From the NCBI GenBank assembly GCA_003217835.1, contig QHMQ01000022.1:1-8088 (forward strand): 8,088 bases of DNA. Reading direction: 5' to 3'. Position numbers and translations under genes: made by a program. The notes under the pieces are model-generated. The model did not search any database. It saw only the letters and a list, made by a program, of their open reading frames with translations, and was not told where the DNA came from. This document shows positions 1-5,284 of this stretch, in pieces; position 1 is the first letter of the stretch; each line of letters opens with the position of its first letter. Origin of the DNA: Verrucomicrobiota bacterium. GTDB lineage: Bacteria; Verrucomicrobiota; Verrucomicrobiia; Chthoniobacterales; UBA10450.

Positions 1-91
1 CAATCAAGCGCTTCCGCGATGCTTCCAGTAACTTCTGTTTGATCAACGGTTGCAGGGCCGACAGCATGAAAAACAGCCAGAAAATATCCAT
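1..91 (-). CDS. SDH-family membrane proteinase (ClpP/SppA-like), N-terminal fragment
   Basis: Only the first 30 codons are in the window; the gene continues beyond base 1. The visible peptide starts MDIFWLFFML and continues SALQPLIKQKLLEASRKRLI. It is a short hydrophobic N-terminal segment followed by a basic amphipathic stretch. From memory this matches the start of the 'serine dehydrogenase proteinase' (SDH_sah, ClpP/crotonase-fold) family, whose members begin with one membrane anchor and an LQP..(K/Q)Q..LE..R..(L/M)I pattern. The ATG at 91 is preceded by a purine-rich AGAGAG about 4 bases upstream. It lies 17 bases after the stop of the rhomboid reading frame, so the two membrane-protease genes are probably co-transcribed. 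The catalytic domain is not visible, so the family call rests on the N-terminus alone. Confidence 0.6.
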   Translation of the reverse strand, partial: MDIFWLFFMLSALQPLIKQKLLEASRKRLI

Positions 92-108
92 TTTACTCTC
101 TTTATTAT

Positions 109-824
109 TCAACGGGACCGCGGCTCCCACGCCCATTCGACGCCGTACTCATCCGGTTGCAATTGCCGGCGGCGACGGACAAACAACCAGCACAGAAGCA
201 TTCCGCTAAGAAATCCACCGACGTGTGCCCACCATGCGATCCCGCCGACTTGCTGCGGTCCGGCCAAGGCAAACGTCCCGCTGAACAATTGGCTGAAGAA
301 CCAGAATCCAAGATAAAGAAGAAGGGAAAAAAGAAAATAGGAAACATGACCACCAGCCGGGCGGTTGGAAAAAGCAGGAGGTAGGCGCCGAGTACGCCCG
401 CAATCGCGCCTGAGGCGCCAACTGACGGAACCGTCGAATCCGGATTTGTTAGCAACTGAGTCAGCCCGGCGATTACACCGCAGAGTAGATAGAAAATCGC
501 AAATCGCACCGGCCCCATCCGGTCTTCAACGTTGTCGCCGAAGATCCAGAGCGTCCACATGTTAAAAATGATGTGCAGCCAGCCGCCGTGTAAAAATTGA
601 TAGGTCAAAAGCGGCCAATAACTGTCCACGGGGAAACCAACATAGGCGGCCCATTCCGGATGAGTGAAACGTGCCGGAACGATGCCGAAGAGATAAAACA
701 CTTGGTCGATCGACTGCTGGGGAAGCATCAATTCAAAGAAGAACACGATCACATTGATAAAAATCAGCGCGCGTGTGACTACCGGCACCGAACGGCTCGG
801 CACCGAATCCTGAATCGGAAACAT
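109..824 (-). pseudogene. Rhomboid family intramembrane serine protease, apparently frameshifted
   Basis: Rhomboids cleave transmembrane substrates within the membrane using a Ser/His dyad. Reading from the ATG at 824 (AGGA ribosome site 4 bases upstream), the protein shows a first helix around residues 18-34, then HGGWLHIIFNMW (residues 79-90, with H84 and N88 as likely oxyanion-side residues) and the catalytic GASGAIAG (S138). After about residue 165 the frame degenerates into Ser/Cys-rich sequence ending at 105. The -1 frame continues the family instead: LYLGFWFFSQLFSG, then GGIAWWAHVGGF with the catalytic His, then a basic C-terminus and a TGA at 109. The switch falls in a pyrimidine-rich run on the coding strand (about 311-340, including six T). 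Joined, the product is about 238 residues, a normal size. Possible explanations are a real 1-base (or 3n+1) deletion, a sequencing or assembly error in a homopolymer, or less likely programmed -1 frameshifting. An upstream GTG at 962 in the same frame was rejected as start because the added 46 residues look non-coding. Confidence 0.85.
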
Positions 825-917
825 ATTGTCCTGCGTTAGGTTATCGCGGTGACCAACTGCAACGGCCGCTCTGCGCCTGAAAAAAGCCGGCCGACGTACA
901 TGTATTTCGAAGCTCTG

Positions 918-975
918 CTGTAGCGACAGCTGTGTCGGCTGCGAAAAAATCGCGCGCGACACTCCGCTTCTACAG
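918..975. repeat. Imperfect palindromic element between the respiratory operon and the rhomboid gene
   Basis: The two ends are exact inverted copies (CTGTAG at 918-923, CTACAG at 970-975). After an unpaired stretch of 7-8 bases on each side there is a second exact pair, GTGTCG and CGACAC. Inside that is a weaker GC-rich pairing around an AAAAAAT loop. The left arm also holds its own small palindrome, ACAGCTGT. The whole could fold as a cruciform or RNA hairpin. It lies in a 275-base stretch (825-1099) where I see no convincing gene. A dispersed palindromic (REP/MITE-like) element or a terminator for either transcript are both possible. No target-site duplication was recognised. Confidence 0.45.
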
Positions 976-1076
976 TTCCACGACGAGCGAATGAGCGATG
1001 CAAGTCATCCCGATCCAGCTCCAGACGCGCGAAAAGGCCAAGCGTTTAAACCGGCAAGAAGAACGCTCCGCTTGGT

Positions 1077-1099
1077 CGCGAACGCGAGACGCGTCCGCG
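1077..1099 (-). terminator. Candidate terminator hairpin directly after the respiratory operon
   Basis: Immediately downstream of the TAG stop of the last cytochrome gene (1100-1102) is an inverted repeat. Arms 1077-1086 and 1090-1099 pair at 9 of 10 positions (one A/C mismatch at 1081/1095) around a 3-base loop. The stem is almost all G-C. There is no T-run directly after it on the minus strand, only a pyrimidine-rich GTTCTTCTT about 12 bases further. It is therefore not a textbook intrinsic terminator, but its position argues for transcript end or 3' stabilisation. Confidence 0.4.
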
Positions 1100-1879
1100 C
1101 TATCCTTGCGGTTTCGGTGATTCGCCCGGTTTTGCAGCTTCGCCAGGTTTTGGCGGCGCAGCGCCCGCGGGTGCACCGCCGGGAAGATCCTCGTCGGGAA
1201 CCGCGAGTATATCATGTTCACCGAACGACTCCGGGTGATTGGCCAGTTCCTTGCGCAAAGCGGCAACTTGTTCGGCCGTAACCGGGCTGGCACTGTTCCC
1301 CCACTCACTCCGCTCGTAGGTGAGGACATCGGCGATCTTTTGGTCGGTCAATGTTTTGTCCCAGGGTTGCATTACCGCGGTGCCGAATTTTTGGCCTTTG
1401 ACTGTGACAGGACCTTGCAAACCCTTGAGAACAATCATGGCCGGTCGACGCGAGCCGCCGGTTGTAAACTCCGAACCCGCCAGCGGCGGATATTGACCAG
1501 CGACGCCGAGGCCGTTGGCTTGATGACAAGTCTGACAATTCGCAGCGAAAATCTTTTTACCGCGGTCGCGCGGCGAAAGTTCTGCTTGCTGCTGTTCGCC
1601 TTGAGGTCCGGCGGCCTTTTTCATCGCCTGTGGCTCGCCGCCGTACGGATCGAGCGCATCACCGCTAAAGTTTCCGGAGTAACGACCCAGATAGGCACCG
1701 CCAAAAAACACCGCCAGTCCATACACTGCGATCAACCAGATTGAGAGCGGTTCGGCGCCGACGCGGGGTTCCCGTTTTTCGCGCTGAACGGCAGCGTGCA
1801 CCTGCTGCACGTCTGCCTGTTCCCCGTAATCCATTCCCTGGCCAATGGGGGATGCCGATTTCGCAGTTTCCTCGTTCAT
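1100..1879 (-). CDS. Membrane-anchored monoheme cytochrome c, CcoP-like third subunit
   Basis: 259 residues. A hydrophilic N-terminal stretch (1-42) is followed by one membrane helix (about 45-65), which would place the heme domain in the periplasm. That domain has one heme attachment site, CQTCH at 115-119, with PPLAG downstream and AVMQPW (M170) as likely axial methionine. The end (about 233-259) is a short Pro/Gly/Ala-rich tail. This is the class I cytochrome c layout. True CcoP of cbb3 oxidases carries two hemes, whereas this has one, so it is an analogue in the same gene position. It starts 7 bases after the stop of the CcoO-like gene and is the last gene before a GC-rich hairpin. Likely role: passing electrons between the ACIII/CcoN-like module and a soluble acceptor or oxidase (inference). 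The ATG at 1879 is chosen because an ATG at 1890 runs out after four codons. Confidence 0.85.
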   Translation of the reverse strand: MNEETAKSASPIGQGMDYGEQADVQQVHAAVQREKREPRVGAEPLSIWLIAVYGLAVFFGGAYLGRYSGNFSGDALDPYGGEPQAMKKAAGPQGEQQQAELSPRDRGKKIFAANCQTCHQANGLGVAGQYPPLAGSEFTTGGSRRPAMIVLKGLQGPVTVKGQKFGTAVMQPWDKTLTDQKIADVLTYERSEWGNSASPVTAEQVAALRKELANHPESFGEHDILAVPDEDLPGGAPAGAAPPKPGEAAKPGESPKPQG

Positions 1880-1890
1880 TGCGTCGTCAT
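1876..1890 (-). other. Four-codon mini-ORF bridging the CcoO-like and third cytochrome genes
   Basis: An ATG at 1890 overlaps the TGA of the CcoO-like gene (ATGA). It encodes MTTQ and ends in a TGA that overlaps the ATG of the next gene (ATGA again). This chain of overlapping stops and starts could let terminating ribosomes re-initiate into the downstream cytochrome gene. It may be chance, but the same arrangement occurs in front of the CcoN-like gene. Confidence 0.3.
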
Positions 1891-3131
1891 TTTGGTGGAG
1901 CGGGCGACGCCGATGGCGCTGCCGGCGACTGTGCTGGGGCTGCTGGCGCGGCTGATCTGACTTCTTTGAGCGGATGCGATTGATTGAGCGACATCAAATA
2001 AGCGACGAGACATTTCGCGTCGTACGTAGGGACGATCTCCCAACCTTCCGGCGGCGCCTCGGACCCGGTAAGCTTTAAGGCATCATCCGAAGGCGCATCA
2101 GTGATGCGGCGCGTTTGATAAAGAAAACGATAAGACGGCATGTTCGAGTCGACGTTGATACTGCGCGGTGAATAAAGATGCCGATGCTGCCAGGCAGCGG
2201 AATACATCGGTGGTTCACCGCTCGTCTGCACAGGCCACGGCGCTCCCGCGGCCGGACTTGCATTTGCCGCAGCGGCCGGAGATGGCGAAGCGCGGGGCGC
2301 ATTCGGACCCGGAGATGCTGGCATGCTTGGCGCCGGTGAGGCAGACGGCGCCGATGTCGATTTTGCAGGCGGGGCGGCTGCGGCCGGAGATGGATTTTGA
2401 GCGGGCGAACCAGCATTCGTTGGCGAAGGGTTTTGATTTGCTCCAGGCGGTGCCGGACTGGACGGTGGCGCGGCGGCTGGTTGTTGCCCAGGCGATCCCG
2501 CGGGAGCTGCGCCTGTGGCGGGCGGCGCCGATGCAGCGGAAGCCGCTGTTGGCGATCCGGCGGCTGCCGGAGGAGAACCGCCCGGTGGAGGCGATGCAGC
2601 TGCTTTGGGAGCTGGTGCACCTGGGGGCGGCGAACCGGCGTTTGCTGGAGGACTTGGATTTGCGCCGAACGGAGCAGCGCCTGGCGCTGGTGCGCCGCCC
2701 TGCGGCGCGGACGAGGCTGCAGGATTTGCGGCTCCGGCGGGTGACGCAGGCGCATTTTCCTCTTCTTTTGGCGCACGCGCCCCAATGTTCGAAAGATCCT
2801 GGCCCATACGCATTTTCCCGAGGAATACCGGTCGCTCAAAAATGTAATCGCGCGGTGCGCTGCGGCGGCCGCCCCATTTTCGCTCGATATCGTCGGCCGC
2901 GTAATCGGCGCGAACTTGCTGGCTGTGACAGTAGATGCAGCCGTTTGCGGCGTAAACGCGCCGGCCCCGCTCGACCATTCCCGATTGCGGTTGAGGATAA
3001 GCGTCGCTGCCGTCCTCTTCCATTTGCGGATCAAGATGCCCGATTTGCCAATTTGGGATGAGGGTCAGTCCCACCCATGAGAAAGCGAACGTGCCAAAAA
3101 TTCCGAGGAAGAGCGGGGCGAGTCCTTTCAT
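1887..3131 (-). CDS. CcoO-like membrane-anchored cytochrome c with a large Pro/Ala-rich insertion
   Basis: 414 residues, about twice the usual CcoO length. An N-terminal membrane helix (about 5-25) anchors a periplasmic heme domain. The heme site is GCIYCHSQQVR (C65, C68, H69), very close to the GC.YCHSQ..R motif of CcoO of cbb3 oxidases. MGQDLSNIGAR (109-119) matches the conserved RTGPDL..G region. SPRSINVDSNMPSY (321-334) carries the axial methionine M331. Between these last two motifs lies a low-complexity stretch of about 170 residues rich in Pro, Ala, Ser and Gly. A further Ala/Pro/Ser tail covers about 393-414. The conserved C-terminal AYLMSLNQSHPLKEV region is intact. The ATG overlaps the stop of the CcoN-like gene (ATGA). 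Known CcoO passes electrons from CcoP to CcoN; here the partner is a CcoN-like protein without an oxygen site, so the electron route is unclear. Confidence 0.88.
   Translation of the reverse strand: MKGLAPLFLGIFGTFAFSWVGLTLIPNWQIGHLDPQMEEDGSDAYPQPQSGMVERGRRVYAANGCIYCHSQQVRADYAADDIERKWGGRRSAPRDYIFERPVFLGKMRMGQDLSNIGARAPKEEENAPASPAGAANPAASSAPQGGAPAPGAAPFGANPSPPANAGSPPPGAPAPKAAASPPPGGSPPAAAGSPTAASAASAPPATGAAPAGSPGQQPAAAPPSSPAPPGANQNPSPTNAGSPAQNPSPAAAAPPAKSTSAPSASPAPSMPASPGPNAPRASPSPAAAANASPAAGAPWPVQTSGEPPMYSAAWQHRHLYSPRSINVDSNMPSYRFLYQTRRITDAPSDDALKLTGSEAPPEGWEIVPTYDAKCLVAYLMSLNQSHPLKEVRSAAPAAPAQSPAAPSASPAPPK
2238..2753 (-). repeat. Pro/Ala/Ser-rich low-complexity insertion inside the CcoO-like gene
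   Basis: Codons 127-298 of the CcoO-like gene encode almost only Pro, Ala, Ser, Gly and a few Asn and Gln, with hardly any charged residue and no Cys. Degenerate repeating units are visible: AGSP recurs at residues 165-168, 191-194, 211-214 and 240-243, and the NPSP..NAGSP pattern occurs twice (158-168 and 234-243). This suggests growth by repeat duplication followed by divergence. The coding strand is strongly C-rich here, which opens long meaningless frames on the opposite strand. Expected behaviour is an extended flexible linker in the periplasm. Confidence 0.8.
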
Positions 3132-4609
3132 AAATGCGTTTCAGGACCCTCCGCCTCAACTGGATTCAGGAACGTTGGGACGGTCGATGTTCGACCCAGT
3201 CCGAAAAGCATTAGCCCGAAATGATAAGCGAAGATAAAATGCGAAGCAGTCAGCAAAATACCAGCAAGACTGCGTCCGCGCAGATAGGGAAGCACGGTTT
3301 CCGTGGTCTCGCTGAAAGCTAGCGAGGGGTTTTCCATGTTTTCGCCTTGGAGGAAACCGCCGGCGAGCAGCATCAGTGTCATTAGCCCGATGCCATATAC
3401 CGACGCCCAGAAATGCAGTTTGATCAGCGACGCGTAGCGCCATTCGCGCCCCACCAATCGCGGCACAATGTAGTACATCGAACCGAAAATCACCATGGTG
3501 AAGAACGCGTAAAGACCGAGATGCGAATAGGCGATGCTCGCTTGCGTGAAGTTTACGTAGCGCGCTACAGAGCGGAGGGAAATGAGCACGCCGACCACAC
3601 TAAAGACGGTGTAAGAAATCGCGCCAAATACTGTGAACCTCAGCGTGGGGCTGTAGCGCAGGAGCGGAAAATAACCCTGCATCGTCATGTGATGATTGAG
3701 GCCAACAGTGGCGACGGGGATTATTGTGAGGATGGTTGCAGCAATGCTGGCGGTGACCATCCAGGCCGGAAACGGTCCATCGACGAGTCGCTGCATCCCT
3801 GTCCAACTCGAGAAGAGTGCGTAGGTCCAAAAGCCGATGGTTGCCAGATGATAACTGTAAACAGGGCGTCCGATCACTTTGGGGATCATGTAATAGGCCG
3901 TGCCGAGACCAATCGCCCCGAACCAGAGAAAGAGCAGATTATTTGCGTACCACCAGCCCACTGCCGATTGCAAGACTCCCTGGACCGGCACGACGAAGAG
4001 CATCAACTGGCCAGCCGCGTAGAGCCATGGAAACCAGAGAAACGCGCCGAGCAAATACCATTGCGTAATGTAAATTTGTTCGCCGCGCCGAAAGCGAAAC
4101 ATGAGCACCGCCCATGAAGCAATGAGCGTGTAAGCGACGAAAAGAATGATCGCGGCGTAATGCGGAAACTCGAGCCATTGATAGCCGGTGCTGTCGCCGA
4201 GGAGAATTCCGCCTACACCCAGCAAAACACCCAGATTCCAAAACCCAGCCCCGGCCACCAGCAGCAGCGGATATCGCAGAACCGTCCGGCACAACCGAGC
4301 CATCAGCCAAATTGCGGTGCCTATCCCGGCCATCGATGCCCAGCCATAAACCATTACGTTCATGTGCGCGGGTCGCACACGGCCCCACGTCAAAAAACTG
4401 ATGTCTGAAAACAGATCGGGCGTGTGCAGCTTGAATGAAACAAAACCAGCTAGCAGTGTGCCGATGATTAACCAGGCCATCGCCGAAGCGTAAAACATCA
4501 AGACCGGCACGCGTGTTGACGCGTCGATCAGAGCGCGCTCCACCTGTTCGGCATCGGCGGCAGCGGCGGAAACCGATGGTTCTTTCAACGGAATTCCAGA
4601 GGCGTTCAT
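3128..4609 (-). CDS. CcoN-like heme-copper oxidase subunit I homologue lacking the binuclear centre
   Basis: 493 residues, a normal CcoN length, mostly hydrophobic with about 12 expected membrane helices. It aligns by eye along its length with cbb3-type subunit I. RPAHMNVMVYGW (79-90) gives H82, the low-spin heme b ligand of helix 2, and H363 in AYSHLG is its partner in helix 10. The active-site positions differ from the family. The usual W(W/F/Y).GHN is WWYANN, so the first CuB His is N223. The usual Y.W.G.HH is SSWTGMQR, so the tyrosine is S267 and the His pair is Q273/R274. The usual GH.H is AYSH, so the high-spin heme ligand is Y361. The DNA codons at these places were re-read and agree. 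The gene has no stop or frameshift and neighbouring conserved stretches are intact, so it looks maintained. Likely a heme b electron-transfer subunit, not an oxygen reductase (inference). The start at 4609 is the only sensible in-frame ATG after the preceding gene. Confidence 0.9.
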   Translation of the reverse strand: MNASGIPLKEPSVSAAAADAEQVERALIDASTRVPVLMFYASAMAWLIIGTLLAGFVSFKLHTPDLFSDISFLTWGRVRPAHMNVMVYGWASMAGIGTAIWLMARLCRTVLRYPLLLVAGAGFWNLGVLLGVGGILLGDSTGYQWLEFPHYAAIILFVAYTLIASWAVLMFRFRRGEQIYITQWYLLGAFLWFPWLYAAGQLMLFVVPVQGVLQSAVGWWYANNLLFLWFGAIGLGTAYYMIPKVIGRPVYSYHLATIGFWTYALFSSWTGMQRLVDGPFPAWMVTASIAATILTIIPVATVGLNHHMTMQGYFPLLRYSPTLRFTVFGAISYTVFSVVGVLISLRSVARYVNFTQASIAYSHLGLYAFFTMVIFGSMYYIVPRLVGREWRYASLIKLHFWASVYGIGLMTLMLLAGGFLQGENMENPSLAFSETTETVLPYLRGRSLAGILLTASHFIFAYHFGLMLFGLGRTSTVPTFLNPVEAEGPETHL

Positions 4610-4638
4610 ATCATTCGCGGCGAAATCATAATGCTCAT
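4606..4638 (-). other. Ten-codon mini-ORF bridging the small subunit gene and the CcoN-like gene
   Basis: An ATG at 4638 overlaps the TGA of the upstream gene. Ten codons later (MSIMISPRMI) a TGA overlaps the ATG of the CcoN-like gene. No clear ribosome-binding site is seen directly before the CcoN-like start, so translation may reach it by re-initiation through this mini-ORF. The same geometry is seen at 1876-1890. It could be coincidental. Confidence 0.3.
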
Positions 4639-5282
4639 GGCGTTTTTTCCGGAACCGGTGATGGAGATCCGGCTGGCGAAGCCGTGGGATTCGCTGGCGG
4701 TGAGCCGCCGGGATTTGGTTGCGCGGCCGCGGGCGGCGGAGGCGAGCGAGTGGGCGGGGCCGACACGCCTGGTTGTGTTCCCGGCGGAGCGCTTGGCGGA
4801 TTGATAGCCGCGGCCGGCTGGCGGCGAATCTCTGAAGTAGGACCTGCAACTGGAGCAGGTTTCGGTGTGCCGCTCGGCTGCGGCGATGCAGACGGAGCTG
4901 CAGGGGGTGCAGCAGCGTTCGCAGGAGCAGCTGCAGCTTGAGTCTCCGCCGCAGCGATTGGCCCAGCCGGCGCTGGTTTTTTCTGCGCCAGTTCGGCAAC
5001 AGTTAATTCCATTGCGCGATCAATCGGAATATGAGCAGTGCCTTTGTTCTTGTCGATCCAACCGTAGGTGGTGAGCGCCTTTGTCGCCTCATCGCGCGTG
5101 GTTTTTAGAACTTCTACGCGTTTTTTCGCTCGCGTTTCCTCATAAGAGCTGCCACGCGGCGCAGGACCAATGATGGCGAGGACGATTACACCGAAAAGCG
5201 CAAAAAGGAGCACTATCCCAACCCACGTAGACAACGGAGCGCGCGATTGGGCAACTTGGCGAAGAGATTCCGCGTCAGGCAT
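4635..5282 (-). CDS. Single-helix small subunit with conserved YGWID..IPIDRAMEL motif and Pro/Ala tail
   Basis: 215 residues. Residues 19-38 form one membrane helix (WVGIVLLFALFGVIVLAIIG). The region 45-100 is hydrophilic and contains YGWIDKNKG (73-81) followed by AHIPIDRAMEL (83-93). I recall this motif from small proteins encoded beside cytochrome oxidase or ACIII genes in several phyla, without an assigned function. Residues 101-215 are a Pro/Ala/Ser-rich, probably disordered tail with no membrane segment. The gene starts 2 bases after actF, and its stop lies about 25 bases before the CcoN-like start. No heme or metal motif is visible. A structural or assembly role in the ACIII/CcoN-like complex is likely from position only. 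Confidence 0.75.
   Translation of the reverse strand: MPDAESLRQVAQSRAPLSTWVGIVLLFALFGVIVLAIIGPAPRGSSYEETRAKKRVEVLKTTRDEATKALTTYGWIDKNKGTAHIPIDRAMELTVAELAQKKPAPAGPIAAAETQAAAAPANAAAPPAAPSASPQPSGTPKPAPVAGPTSEIRRQPAAAINPPSAPPGTQPGVSAPPTRSPPPPAAAQPNPGGSPPANPTASPAGSPSPVPEKTP
4638..4982 (-). repeat. Pro/Ala/Ser-rich C-terminal tail of the small subunit
   Basis: Codons 101-215 encode a tail dominated by Pro, Ala, Ser and Gly, with a run of four prolines (181-184) and SPAGSPSP near the end. The composition matches the insertion in the CcoO-like protein two genes downstream, which suggests a shared flexible-linker role or the same expansion process in both genes. Confidence 0.7.
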
Positions 5283-5284
5283 TT

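Noticed and set aside
311..340. Programmed -1 frameshift site in the rhomboid gene
   Set aside because: The run contains TTCTTTTTT, but no in-frame heptamer gives good re-pairing at both codons, and no downstream structure was recognised; a deletion or sequencing error is simpler.
825..962. Upstream extension of the rhomboid gene to a GTG at 962
   Set aside because: The extra 46 residues read through the palindromic element and look non-coding; the ATG at 824 has an AGGA site and begins just before the first membrane helix.
970..1329. Open frame of 119 codons on the minus strand overlapping the end of the third cytochrome gene
   Set aside because: It is out of frame with the cytochrome gene, rich in Arg and Ser, has no recognisable motif, and runs through the hairpin region.
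2168..3061. Long open frame (297 codons) on the plus strand opposite the CcoO-like gene
   Set aside because: It is antisense to a clearly conserved cytochrome gene, its product is Arg/Ala-rich without domain features, and its length follows from the C-rich low-complexity coding strand.
3688..3693. His-His pair H306/H307 of the CcoN-like protein as possible CuB ligands
   Set aside because: It sits in the following helix in an NHHMTM context that I recall as a general feature of ACIII-linked CcoN proteins which also have the true GVHHL pair. The position equivalent to that pair here is Q273/R274.
4610..4999. Upstream extension of the CcoN-like frame, rich in Arg and Leu
   Set aside because: It overlaps the Pro/Ala-rich tail of the preceding gene in a different frame and has the composition of a shadow frame; the family N-terminus begins near 4609.
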